64,000 bases of DNA from Hyphobacterium sp. CCMP332 (GTDB taxonomy: Bacteria; Pseudomonadota; Alphaproteobacteria; Caulobacterales; Maricaulaceae): NCBI RefSeq assembly GCF_014323565.1, contig NZ_CP058669.1:2445501-2509500 (forward strand), given 5' to 3'. Shown here one piece after another: positions 55,701 through 63,981 of the stretch (the stretch's first letter is position 1; each line of letters opens with the position of its first letter). The notes beneath the pieces are model-generated. The model did not search any database, was not told the origin of the DNA, and saw only the letters and a list, made by a program, of their open reading frames with translations. The position numbers and the translations under genes are program-made.

Positions 55701-58700
55701 CGACACGGCCCTTATTCTGGTCACCGGAGCTGACGATGCCGATTTGTCAACGGTCGTGATTTCGTCTTCGGGCGGCGGCACACCCAGCACTCTCGGGCCA
55801 TTTGCCTCGACAGGCGGACGTGTTGCGATCCCGTTTGGCGCGGCCGCCGGTCTCCCGGATGGCAATATCACATTTGCCTATCAATCCACTGATCCGTCTG
55901 GAAATGAAGGGCCCACGACCAATGCGGTTGTGCCAAAAGACACGGTGGCGCCTTCAGGCTATAGCTTCACCATTGATCAGGACCCGATCAATCTCGGTAA
56001 TGTCGGATCGGTTTCAGTGTCATTTGCGGGATTTGAACCGGGTACGACCTATAGTTATTCGCTGTCATCCAGTGGCGGCGGAGCACCTATTACTGGCTCC
56101 GGAACAGCCGTTCTCGCCGCAAGCACTTTGCCGGGCACGGATGCATCCGGACTTGCGGATGGCACGATTACGGCGTCGATCACGCTGACCGATGCGGCTG
56201 GAAACACCAGCGCTGCCGCAACCGATACCGCGACCAAGGAAACGGTCGCGCCAACGCTTCAGATCACCGGCCCTGCGGGAATAGTTGGCGGCCCCTTTGA
56301 TGTGACGTTTACCTTCTCCGAGGATGTGACCGGATTTGAACTGAGTGACATTGTCGTTACCCGCAACGGCTCAGGCTCAGGCAGCGGCGGCGTGTTCGTT
56401 TCCGGTGCGGCGACGAATTTTCAGACCATTAACGCGCGCGAATATACCGCAACCATCACCCCGACCAGCAGCGAATACTACATGACCAGTGTCGGCCCCG
56501 GGCGTGCCGTGGACGCGGCCGGCAACGGGAACTCAATCTCGGCTTCCAATCCGTTTGCGGTTCTGGCTGATTTGGCGCCTCCGAGTGTTTCGGTTAGCAC
56601 CACAACGCCGCCGCTCCCGGGCAGTATCAGCCATGCCAATGGACCATTCAACGTTACCGTTTCCTTCAACGAGGATGTGGCAGGGTTTACCATCGACGAT
56701 ATTGTTGTGACCCGCCGCGAAATCAGTTCAGCTGCGGAGTCGGTCGCGCCCAATACGCTTTCGGATTTCCAGGTCGTCAGTGCGCGCGTCTATACGGCGA
56801 TCCTGACGCCGCCAGAGCCCTCTTATTCTACCGTCTATTATGTTGATATTCCCGTTGACGCCGCAACGGACGTTGCGGGAAACGGGAATAGCGCAACGTC
56901 ACTTGCCGACCATAGCCGATTTCTTCGTATCGTCGATAACGATCACCCGACACTAATCATTTCCCGAATTGGTGGTGCCGTGACGGCTCTGAATGGGCCA
57001 TTCCAGATATTCATCCGCCCGCCGGGTACCGTTGGCGTAACAGGTTTGACGATTGACGACGTGATCGTCAGCAATGCGACGACGTCTGACTTCGAACCCC
57101 AGGGCGGCGGTGGCGCCCTGCTGATGGTAACGCCGATCGCGGAAGGTCCTGTCACGGTCGATGTCCCGGCCAACTCGGTTATTGATTCCTTCTTGAATGG
57201 CAATATCGCGGCGCCGCAGTTCGTTTTGCAATACGATCTCACTCCGCCATCCGTCGTGATCTCGGGCCCACCAGGGCCCATATCTGGTGCCTTTACGGCG
57301 ACGTTCACCTTCTCTGAAGATGCCACCGGTTTTGCCGTTGGTGACATCACGGTTGGCAATGGTGCGGCGTCCAACGTTCAGGCGACAAGCGCGTCTATCT
57401 ACACCGCGACGATCACACCGGTGGCCGATGGCGCTGTGACTGTTGATCTAGCAGGAGCTGTGACAACAGACATCGCAGGCAATGACAACTCGGCGGCCAC
57501 CCAGTTCACTGTCACCAATGACGAGGCGGCTCCTACACTTGATATCAGTGGACCTGCGGGCCCTGTGAGTGGAGTCTTCACGGCGATTTTTACCTTCAAT
57601 GAGGACGTCACGGGCTTTGCGCTCGGCGACATCTCGGTAGGCAATGGCGCGGCGTCCGACGTCCAGGCGACAAGTGCCAGCGTATATACCGCGACCATCA
57701 CACCCGCTGCCGATGGCGCTGTGACTTTGGATGTGGCTGGAGCTGCGGCTATCGATAGCGCTACCAATGGCAATACGGCCGCCACGCAATTCTCCGTCAC
57801 CAATGACCAGATTGCGCCGACCGGTTATACATTCGAGATTGATCAGGATCCGATTACGCAGGCCAATGTCGGCGCTGTATCGCTGACATTCGCGGGATTC
57901 GAGTTGGGCTCAACCTACAGCTATTCCCTGTCGTCCAGCGGCGGCGGAACGCCCTTTACAGGGGACGGCGCGGTCGCAATTGCAGGCGGAACCCTGCCGC
58001 CAATCGATGCATCAACATTGCCGGACGGAATTATTACTGCGTCCGTGACGCTGACCGATGCCGCTGGCAATGCAGGCCAGGCAGTCACAGGCGGCGCGAC
58101 GAAGGATGCGACCGGACCGTCATTACTGGTCACCGGCCCTGCTGGGCCGGTCAGCGGCGCATTCGACGTCGTTATGGTCTTCTCGGATCCCATCCAGGGT
58201 CTGGCCTTTGTCGATGATCCGTTCGCGATCACCAATGGATCATTTGGGGATAGTGAGCTTGTCGATGCATTGACCGCTCGACAGCAGGTCCTTCCTGATG
58301 CCGATGGCCTCGTTGTCATCGACTTCAATGCCGATGCGGTAGCGGATGCGCTGGGCAATCTGAATACGGGCGCAACGCTGTTCTCGGTGTCGAATGACCA
58401 GACTTCCCCGGGGCTGACCATCACCGGACCTTCGGTTCCGGTCAACACGTCTGCGCTCGTGACGTTTACATTCGACGAAGATGTGACCGGGTTCACAATT
58501 GATGATCTGAACATCAGCGGCGGCATCGCATCGAATTTCGCCGTGACGTCCGCTACCGTCTATACGGCCCTGATTGGTTTGGACCCCAACGCTGCAGCCG
58601 ATCAGGAAGATGGGGTTGATCGTCCTCTGGTTGGCGCGAGTGGATATCGGATCGACGTAAGCGTAAATGCTGACACCCTCAATGATGTCGCTGGAAATTC

Positions 58701-61700
58701 CAATGCGGCATCCGGGTCTTTCCCGGTATATTATGACACGGTTCCACCTGTTGCCCGTATCAGCGCGCCCAGCGCGTCCAACGGCCCCTTCACGGTCAAC
58801 TACACCTTCGAGGAGTCTGTCACAGGCTTTACTGCCGACGATGTTATTGTGGGCAATGGCACGCTCTCCGGTTTTACCCAGACCTATGACTGCGGGGACC
58901 CGCTGGGCGTTATTTTGGGCAGCTGTGAAATTGCCGCCGTGTTTGAAGCTGAAATCACGCCTCTGCTGGAGGGCCAAGTCACCATTGATGTACCCAACAA
59001 TGCCTTTGTCGATGTCGCAGGAAATTCGGGGAGCGCCAGCGTCCAGCGAATCGTTTCCTACGATACTGTTTCTCCCACGACCGCCATTACCGGGCCGACG
59101 GGTCCTGCGAGCGGCGCCTTCACGGCGACGTTTACTTTCAATGAGAATGTATCGAATTTTGTGCTGGCTGATATCACAGTCGGCAATGGCGTAGCATCGA
59201 ACTTTCAGGCCCCATCGGCCAGTTTATATAACGGGCATTTCACACCTACAGATCTTTTCACCGCCACGATCACACCGGCGGCGGATGGCGCGGTCACCCT
59301 TGATGTTGCTGGCTCTGTCGCCACCGATGCAGCGGGCAATGACAACACGGCGGCGACGCAGTTCTCCATCACCAATGACGAGACAGCTCCAACACTGGCC
59401 ATCACCGGTCCAACCGGTCCTGTCAGTGGGGCCTTCACAGCGACCTTCACCTTTGATGAGGACGTGACGGATTTCGTGGTGGGTGACATCACGGTGGGTA
59501 ATGGTGCAGCCTCTGCCTTCGATGACAGTGCTGCTCCGATTTATACGGCCACGATTACGCCAGCGGCGGATGGCGCGGTCACCCTTGATGTTGCTGGCTC
59601 TGTCGCCACCGATGCAGCGGGCAATGACAACACGGCGGCGACGCAGTTCTCCATCACCAATGACGAGACAGCGCCAACGCTGGCGATCACCGGACCTGCT
59701 GGTCCTGTCAGTGGGGCCTTCACAGCGACCTTCACCTTTGATGAGGACGTGACGGATTTCGTGGTCGGTGACATCACGGTGGGTAATGGCGCAGCCTCTG
59801 CCTTCGATGACAGTGCCGCTCCGGTCTACACCGCCACCATCACGCCTGCCGCTGATGGCGCAGTGACGCTGGATGTTGCTGGCTCTGTCGCAACAGACGC
59901 CGCTGGCAATGACAACACGGCGGCCACCCAGTTCTCCATCACCAATGACGAGACGGCTCCAACCCTGGCCATCACGGGGCCGACAGGTCCGGTGTCTGGT
60001 GCGTTTACGGCGACCTTCACCTTCGATGAGGATGTGACGGACTTCGTGGTGGGCGACATCAGTGTGGGTAATGGCGCAGCCTCTGCCTTTGATGACAGTG
60101 CCGCTCCGATCTACACGGCCACGATCACACCGGCAGCGGATGGCGCAGTGACGCTGGATGTTGCTGGCTCTGTCGCAACAGACGCCGCTGGCAATGACAA
60201 CACGGCGGCGACGCAGTTCTCTGTCACGAATGACGAGACGGCACCTACGCTCGCGATTACAGGCCCAACGGGTCCTGTATCGGGTGCGTTTACCGCAACC
60301 TTCACCTTTGATGAGGACGTGACGGATTTCGTGGTCGGTGACATCACGGTGGGTAATGGCGCAGCCTCTGCCTTCGATGACAGTGCCGCTCCGGTCTACA
60401 CCGCCACCATCACGCCTGCCGCTGATGGCGCAGTGACGCTGGATGTGGCTGGCTCTGTCGCAACGGACGCGGCGGGCAATGACAATGCGGCGGCGACGCA
60501 GTTCTCCATCACCAATGACGAGACAGCGCCAACGCTGGCGATCACCGGACCTGCTGGTCCTGTCAGTGGGGCCTTCACAGCGACCTTCACCTTTGATGAG
60601 GACGTGACGGATTTCGTGGTCGGTGACATCACGGTGGGTAATGGCGCAGCCTCTGCCTTCGATGACAGTGCCGCTCCGGTCTACACCGCCACCATCACGC
60701 CTGCCGCTGATGGCGCAGTGACGCTGGATGTTGCTGGCTCTGTCGCAACAGACGCCGCTGGCAATGACAACACGGCGGCCACCCAGTTCTCCATCACCAA
60801 TGACGAGACAGCGCCAACGCTGGCGATCACCGGACCTGCTGGTCCTGTCAGTGGGGCCTTCACAGCGACCTTCACCTTTGATGAGGACGTGACGGATTTC
60901 GTGGTCGGTGACATCACGGTGGGTAATGGCGCAGCCTCTGCCTTCGATGACAGTGCCGCTCCGGTCTACACCGCAACGATTACGCCTGCGGCCGATGGAG
61001 CTGTGACCGTTGATGTGCCGGGTTCTGTTGCAACCGATGGCGCAGGCAATGACAACACAGCGGCGACGCAGTTCTCGGTGACCAATGACGAGACCGCCCC
61101 GACGGTGGCTTCCATCACGCGCCAGACACCGTCTGTGTCTCCGACGGATGCAGACAGCCTGGTTTGGCGGGTGACCTTCTCTGAGACAGTGGTCAATGCC
61201 GGGGCGGCAGATTTCTCTGTGACCGGCACAACGGCAACGGTCACGGATGTCACGGCCATTGATGGGGCACGCTATGACGTCACGGCATCAGGTGGAGATC
61301 TGGCTAATCTCAATGCAACCGTCACACTGTCCGTTGCGGCGGCTCAGGATATCGCGGATGAAGCGGGTAATACGCTGAGCGATACGACACCCACCGGTAC
61401 CGATGAACGCGCCTGGTCTGTCATCAATGACGCGGATGCACCGACAGTTGCGTCTATCGCGCGCAACACCCCGTCTACAGAACTGACCAATGCGGACAGC
61501 CTGGTCTGGCTGGTGAGTTTCTCTGAAAACGTGACGGATATTGGTACCGGTGACTTTGCCGTATCGGGCACAACCGGCACGGTGACATCTGTCTCGCCTC
61601 AGGCGGTCAACCTTCCGCCAAGTGTGACGGGCAATGGCTATAGCGCTCCGATGGTTGTGTCCTCCTCCGCCTTCACAGTCACCGCTTCGGGCGGAGACCT

Positions 61701-63756
61701 GGCCAGCTATACTGGCGTGGTCACCTTGTCCTTTGCACAAGGCCAGGACATCACCGATGATGCGGGCAATGCTTTGACCAACACCACACCAAGCGGGGCC
61801 AATGAGAACAGCTATACGCTGGATAATACCGCCCCGACTGTGGCGCTTACCACAACAGCGACTGCGCCTATCTCCGGCCCGTTCACTCTCACCGCGACCT
61901 TCTCGGAAGACGTCACCGGCTTTGATGTGGGTGATCTGACGGTCGGCAATGGCACGGCTTCGAACTTCGCTGCCACCAGTGCCACCATCTACACCGCAAC
62001 CATCACGCCAGGTGCCGGTTCATCGACCACGGTCGATGTGGCATCTGCGGCAGCCATCGACGCTGTGGGCAATGACAGCACAGCGGCCTCGCAGTTCTCT
62101 ATCGCTCACGATGCGGATCGCACGCTCAACGTCTCTCTGCCCGGTGTGGGGTCTGGCACGGTTACCAGCGCGCCAGTCGGCATCGATTGCGGAACTGATT
62201 GTTCGCAGGACTATACGCTTGGCACATCTGTCACACTGACCGCTGCGGCAGATACCGGCTCCACATTCGCGGGATGGACAGCGGGGCCTTGTATCGGCAC
62301 CGCGACCGCGACCTGCGGCGTCACGATGAGTGCTGATACATCGGTCTCAGCGCGCTTCACGCTTGATACTCCGCCAGCTGGCCGCATTGTCGCCGCCACC
62401 CTGCCGGGTGCGCGCTCAGGCTATGTCGGGGGTCCGGTGATCTCCGCCTTCCTGTCGGTGGTCTCTCGTACGTCCAGCCCGGCCCAATCGTGTCAGGTGA
62501 CTGCGCCTGCCGGAGCCCCGGTCACACTTGGCTATAACCAGCTGGATACCAACGGGGATCCAACCGGTCCGGACAGTCCGCTCTTTGATATTGTTCCGGG
62601 CGGGGCATTGAACTTCGTCATTGGGATGACACCCACCGCGCAGACTGGCCCTGATGGTTACAGCTTCCTGCCTGTCATCACCTGTCAGAACGCCAGCCTT
62701 GATCCCATTGTCGGCGTCAATGATGTCTTGTTGAATATCGGAGCAGCACCAACACCTGATCTTCTCTCGATCTCTGCTACACCATCAGGTGATGGCGTGA
62801 TCCGTATACCTGTCGCTGGAGGCATTCAATTCATGTCGGCCTCGGTCATCAATATCGGCATTGGTGACGGATCAGGCGGGCGTAATGAAGTCACGCTAAC
62901 GACCACGGTCGATACCGGTGCGGCGACATTGCCGCTTAACCTGGAGATATGCCAGATCAATGCATTGGCGATCTGTCTGACCCCGCGGGGCCCAAGTGTG
63001 ACCTCGACAATGACGGGCAGTGATCCGCTCTTCTTTGCGGCCTTCGTGCGTGACACCTCCACGGGCGGTATCCCGTTTGATCCGGCCAACTCCCGCGTCT
63101 TCCTGCGCTTTACCGATGCGAATGGTGTAAGCCGCTCGGCGACCTCTGCGGCCGTGACAGCCCCGGCACCAGCTGATGCGCCAGAGATCGCTTCCAGCCT
63201 ACCCCAAGGCCGTTGGAGCGTGCTGATGCGTCAACCGGATGGCGTCTGGCCAGGCCTTGCCCGAACCTCGCTCTACGTTACCGAGACCGGTCAGGTTCTG
63301 GTCGATGATGGCATCACGCCACGCCTGACCACAATCGAGGCCATTGCAGCGGACGATGAGGACGGCACACAAGCGCGCTTCATGGCCCTGGGCAATGACG
63401 GTGTCTGGACCTCGGCAGGTGGTATCCGTCTTGGTGGCCCCTGGGCCGAACAGGTCGGTGAGTTCTGGGGTGTGCGTGATGCGCGCTCCGACATGGCCAC
63501 CAGCTGGACAGACCTGGCTGGAAACTTCGGCGGTAACCTCATCCTCTCCCAAACCGGCGAAATCCGCGGCAATATCGATGGCTGCGCCGTCTACGGTCAG
63601 GCCTCAGGCCCGGCGACACAAGCGGCAACCTTGAGCCTGTCAGGCTGCGCACAGTCCGGCTTCTATCTCGGCCTCGTCGATCTACCCGCCAACGATAATG
63701 GCCAGCCAGCGTTGCTGATTGCTAATGGCACGACAGGTTGGAGAGTTGGGCGGTAG
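49723..63756 (+). CDS. Giant secreted Ig-like/beta-propeller repeat protein
   Basis: About 4,677 residues. ATG 49723 is preferred over 49615: it gives a Sec signal (ALALVGFSGLALGLGALF, then APAAEAQ) after AAGGGA. About 30 Ig-like domains of three kinds follow: seven TNADSxxWRxTF, about nineteen ITGPxGPxSGAF and about six SGYxxxIDQDP. Two seven-bladed propellers occur at residues 120-493 and 1265-1653. Six near-identical 95-residue units lie at 59263-60972. The C-terminus has a Cys-bearing InlB-type repeat (about 62110-62360) and a 460-residue region I cannot assign. No RTX nonapeptides, LPxTG, or autotransporter barrel are visible, so the export route beyond the inner membrane is unknown. Probably a surface or adhesion protein of the island. 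Confidence 0.85.
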   Translation: MSFSFRALALVGFSGLALGLGALFAPAAEAQDATPPTISSIVRQAPATSPTNADSVTWRLTFDEAVQTVTPGMFTSTGSTGTLAVTNNSSTQTDVTLSGGDMASLNGVVTLDALVGPPALTNVANITDNATLKLNGAASVTTGVVGGTTFLFAAGAIDDGVSVFSVAANGSLTNVANVTDDATLELDGAYSVTTAVVGGITYLFAAGVFDDGVSVFSVAANGSLTNVANVTDDATLELAGSRSVTTAVVGGITYLFAAGSFDAGVSVFSVAADGSLTNITNVPDDATLQLDGAISVTTSMVGGITYLFAAGQNDSGVSVFSVEPNASGTVDLTNVANVTDDDDATFELRAVRSVTTAVVGGTTYLFAAGQNDDGVSVFSVEPNASGTVDLTNVANVTDNATLELDDARSLTTAVVGGITHLFAAGAIDNGVSWFAVADGGSLTNVANITDDGSGGALELGGAASVTTAAVGGTTYLFAAGYEDDGVSAFTFGTERIQDLAGNSLANATPTGTNDATFIIDHIPPDVFLSGPAGPVYGDFALDVSFSSDVSVYDDTDLTVVNGTISDFTPGANSTASMTITPTADGSVTVDFAADRVEDAAGNGNTAATQYLVTADITPPEVVLSSAVGTHTNAAFFVVLATFTEDMTGVAIDDFTVTNGVASLFQTDNAKQFSVTITPSGQGSVVISIGADTANGTNGNPNLASNGLSVIYDTVLPVAPTDLYMHLSDDGGAGNGDGGAGNSDGITRVLAPRIIGTHIETDATITLTSSLDGVVGSTVANISTADERGFSGNWMVTPSNLTPGTHSITATATDLAGNTGPASAPFIIVVDTTPPNALAFSRVTPAGQVTNADTLVFSAVFDEPVIYVGFDVNGSTATAITTGSGDTYTVTVSGGDLATLNGTVDVDLVSTDSFWSALTDAAGNQIVSLTPASEETYTLDNIAPTVAITGPSGPVAGAFTATVTFSSATDNFAIGDLTVVNGTLSNFQSVSTTVFTATITPIAEGSVTIDVPQGGAADAAGNGNTASPQFSVAYDAAAPGLVSIERFNPISSPTGATSVTWRVTFNELVSNVTADDFTITGTTGTISVNNVSSTVTDVTVSGGDMATVVATLTLGFSACPDIVDAAGRSLSSTTPSGVNDRTYVKIVDATAPQVASIERATPNAAITIAERFVWRVSFDEAVSNVDAADFVVSGTTATITSVTPMSDRIFDITVSGGNLATYNGTIVLSFAAAQNIVDLVGNTLAVTTPTGTNDFSVRLITAAEPFGDEFLVNTTTAANQNVPAIAGGIDGQSLVLWTDYSETGDDTSGSAIRGQMYGPSGAPAGSEFVVNSTTASSQYWPQAVALTGGGYAAAWYDYGGNASDLDGSVRARVLDANGAPIAVDFQVNTSISGGQSLAGITALSGGGFAIIWQQSIGTGPSTYTATVYVQQFDAGGSPLGSETVVVSKDNHGFANGSDITSLPGGGFVVAWIDEDEATVQPSSTFTLDARHFDSASIPDAPFNIVASSTDSIEDVSIAALPGGGYALAWEGASTITARVFDDAGATAGSELTVATSAQFGVFDPQVSSLAGGGFVIAWDGRHSSGDGRDILAQSYLADGTAVGGELLVNSTTAGNQSNPTLAAHADGGFLFGWTDKAATGGDLSGNAVRAQRFGPDVTAPALLAFSRQSPTAALTQADSLVFRATFDEPVGMVSVDDFAVNGTTTAIVSAVSASSGQDIDITVSGGDLASFTGTVGLNLSNSGNISDIAGNGLPGTEPTTDESFTLDNAAPSGYAVAVDQPFVNAANDDAISLTFTGLEIGASYDYALSSSQPHWASPITGSATASSSSEAVSLTVYPDTASALPDGTLTASLALTDSAGNVGVTVTATVLKDTTGPGWTSVNIQPDPVNLSNESAVGLDVSVLETGTTYTYSVTSSGGGAPITGSGSVTSTDFTIPGIDLSGLADGQLTASITMTDAAGNTGFTYTDTATKDTVPPSGVTMVADFPAINAGNIDTALILVTGADDADLSTVVISSSGGGTPSTLGPFASTGGRVAIPFGAAAGLPDGNITFAYQSTDPSGNEGPTTNAVVPKDTVAPSGYSFTIDQDPINLGNVGSVSVSFAGFEPGTTYSYSLSSSGGGAPITGSGTAVLAASTLPGTDASGLADGTITASITLTDAAGNTSAAATDTATKETVAPTLQITGPAGIVGGPFDVTFTFSEDVTGFELSDIVVTRNGSGSGSGGVFVSGAATNFQTINAREYTATITPTSSEYYMTSVGPGRAVDAAGNGNSISASNPFAVLADLAPPSVSVSTTTPPLPGSISHANGPFNVTVSFNEDVAGFTIDDIVVTRREISSAAESVAPNTLSDFQVVSARVYTAILTPPEPSYSTVYYVDIPVDAATDVAGNGNSATSLADHSRFLRIVDNDHPTLIISRIGGAVTALNGPFQIFIRPPGTVGVTGLTIDDVIVSNATTSDFEPQGGGGALLMVTPIAEGPVTVDVPANSVIDSFLNGNIAAPQFVLQYDLTPPSVVISGPPGPISGAFTATFTFSEDATGFAVGDITVGNGAASNVQATSASIYTATITPVADGAVTVDLAGAVTTDIAGNDNSAATQFTVTNDEAAPTLDISGPAGPVSGVFTAIFTFNEDVTGFALGDISVGNGAASDVQATSASVYTATITPAADGAVTLDVAGAAAIDSATNGNTAATQFSVTNDQIAPTGYTFEIDQDPITQANVGAVSLTFAGFELGSTYSYSLSSSGGGTPFTGDGAVAIAGGTLPPIDASTLPDGIITASVTLTDAAGNAGQAVTGGATKDATGPSLLVTGPAGPVSGAFDVVMVFSDPIQGLAFVDDPFAITNGSFGDSELVDALTARQQVLPDADGLVVIDFNADAVADALGNLNTGATLFSVSNDQTSPGLTITGPSVPVNTSALVTFTFDEDVTGFTIDDLNISGGIASNFAVTSATVYTALIGLDPNAAADQEDGVDRPLVGASGYRIDVSVNADTLNDVAGNSNAASGSFPVYYDTVPPVARISAPSASNGPFTVNYTFEESVTGFTADDVIVGNGTLSGFTQTYDCGDPLGVILGSCEIAAVFEAEITPLLEGQVTIDVPNNAFVDVAGNSGSASVQRIVSYDTVSPTTAITGPTGPASGAFTATFTFNENVSNFVLADITVGNGVASNFQAPSASLYNGHFTPTDLFTATITPAADGAVTLDVAGSVATDAAGNDNTAATQFSITNDETAPTLAITGPTGPVSGAFTATFTFDEDVTDFVVGDITVGNGAASAFDDSAAPIYTATITPAADGAVTLDVAGSVATDAAGNDNTAATQFSITNDETAPTLAITGPAGPVSGAFTATFTFDEDVTDFVVGDITVGNGAASAFDDSAAPVYTATITPAADGAVTLDVAGSVATDAAGNDNTAATQFSITNDETAPTLAITGPTGPVSGAFTATFTFDEDVTDFVVGDISVGNGAASAFDDSAAPIYTATITPAADGAVTLDVAGSVATDAAGNDNTAATQFSVTNDETAPTLAITGPTGPVSGAFTATFTFDEDVTDFVVGDITVGNGAASAFDDSAAPVYTATITPAADGAVTLDVAGSVATDAAGNDNAAATQFSITNDETAPTLAITGPAGPVSGAFTATFTFDEDVTDFVVGDITVGNGAASAFDDSAAPVYTATITPAADGAVTLDVAGSVATDAAGNDNTAATQFSITNDETAPTLAITGPAGPVSGAFTATFTFDEDVTDFVVGDITVGNGAASAFDDSAAPVYTATITPAADGAVTVDVPGSVATDGAGNDNTAATQFSVTNDETAPTVASITRQTPSVSPTDADSLVWRVTFSETVVNAGAADFSVTGTTATVTDVTAIDGARYDVTASGGDLANLNATVTLSVAAAQDIADEAGNTLSDTTPTGTDERAWSVINDADAPTVASIARNTPSTELTNADSLVWLVSFSENVTDIGTGDFAVSGTTGTVTSVSPQAVNLPPSVTGNGYSAPMVVSSSAFTVTASGGDLASYTGVVTLSFAQGQDITDDAGNALTNTTPSGANENSYTLDNTAPTVALTTTATAPISGPFTLTATFSEDVTGFDVGDLTVGNGTASNFAATSATIYTATITPGAGSSTTVDVASAAAIDAVGNDSTAASQFSIAHDADRTLNVSLPGVGSGTVTSAPVGIDCGTDCSQDYTLGTSVTLTAAADTGSTFAGWTAGPCIGTATATCGVTMSADTSVSARFTLDTPPAGRIVAATLPGARSGYVGGPVISAFLSVVSRTSSPAQSCQVTAPAGAPVTLGYNQLDTNGDPTGPDSPLFDIVPGGALNFVIGMTPTAQTGPDGYSFLPVITCQNASLDPIVGVNDVLLNIGAAPTPDLLSISATPSGDGVIRIPVAGGIQFMSASVINIGIGDGSGGRNEVTLTTTVDTGAATLPLNLEICQINALAICLTPRGPSVTSTMTGSDPLFFAAFVRDTSTGGIPFDPANSRVFLRFTDANGVSRSATSAAVTAPAPADAPEIASSLPQGRWSVLMRQPDGVWPGLARTSLYVTETGQVLVDDGITPRLTTIEAIAADDEDGTQARFMALGNDGVWTSAGGIRLGGPWAEQVGEFWGVRDARSDMATSWTDLAGNFGGNLILSQTGEIRGNIDGCAVYGQASGPATQAATLSLSGCAQSGFYLGLVDLPANDNGQPALLIANGTTGWRVGR
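50080..51201 (+). repeat. Seven repeats forming a beta-propeller within an Ig-like domain
   Basis: Seven units of about 51-56 residues with the core LTNVANVTDDATLEL...SVTTAVVGGxTYLFAAGxxDxGVSVFSV; DNA identity between neighbouring units is high. The flanks (SLNGVVTL before, RIQDLAGNSLANATPTGTND after) are the two halves of one Ig-like domain, so the propeller appears inserted in it. Confidence 0.8.
53515..54681 (+). repeat. Second set of seven propeller repeats
   Basis: Seven units of about 50-60 residues with the pattern xEFxVNxTTxxxQxxPxxxxLxGGGFxxAWxDxxxxxxDxxxxxRxxxxxGxxxG, a type also seen in large RTX and adhesin proteins. It lies between two Ig-like domains. Confidence 0.75.
59263..61100 (+). 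repeat. 285-bp tandem repeats (six full units plus a partial)
   Basis: Exact 285-bp period with units starting at 59263, 59548, 59833, 60118, 60403 and 60688, then a diverging seventh from 60973. Each unit codes one Ig-like domain. Stretches of about 190 bp are identical between non-adjacent units (59760 and 60620 regions), suggesting gene conversion. Confidence 0.92.
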
Positions 63757-63806
63757 CGGGGCAACCACCCGTGATTCTGACACGCGCAGCCAACACGCCA
63801 ATCAAA

Positions 63807-63827
63807 TTGCGGGTAGATTTGCGGGTA
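63807..63827 (+). repeat. Paired TTGCGGGTA elements near island right end
   Basis: Two direct copies of TTGCGGGTA spaced 12 nt apart, about 60 bp inside the right att copy. They resemble arm-type binding sites of tyrosine integrases at tRNA-linked islands; this is only a resemblance. The 63757-64000 stretch has no gene. Confidence 0.35.
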
Positions 63828-63888
63828 CATATTTTTCGAGAGAAGATTTACTCATTAAATTTCAAAGTATTATGCCCATGAATCGATG

Positions 63889-63905
63889 CCTCTCCTGGCA
63901 CCATT
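63889..63905 (+). repeat. Candidate att site (right), partial tRNA-Leu 3' end
   Basis: CCTCTCCTGGCACCATT matches the tRNA-Leu end at 47866-47883 with a single G deleted. No other tRNA arms precede it, so it is a remnant, not a tRNA gene. Confidence 0.65.
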
Positions 63906-63961
63906 CCAAACTAATTTGCTTCGCAAAATTTTTGACCCGTTGGGTCGAAAATAGGTTTGGA

Positions 63962-63981
63962 ATGCCCCGGCAGGGGCCTTC
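63962..63981 (+). repeat. tRNA-trailer motif copy 3
   Basis: ATGCCCCGGCAGGGGCCTTC, 57 nt after the right att site, matching the spacing (61 nt) behind tRNA-Ala. It contains a GCCCC-GGCA-GGGGC hairpin. Confidence 0.65.

Larger units (their letters stand above)
47882..63905. mobile_element. Genomic island integrated at tRNA-Leu(CAG)
   Basis: About 16 kb bounded by the tRNA-Leu 3' end and its near-copy. Contents: an IS3-family element beside the tRNA and one giant secreted-protein gene. No integrase is present in the island; two TTGCGGGTA repeats at 63807-63827 may be remnants of integrase arm sites. The DNA beyond 63905 carries the trailer motif seen after other tRNAs, supporting the boundary. 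Loss of the integrase, perhaps with the IS insertion, would make the island immobile. Confidence 0.62.

Noticed and set aside
59263-61100. Array of 285-bp repeats as a mobile or CRISPR element
   Set aside because: Repeats lie inside one open reading frame and each encodes an Ig-like domain.
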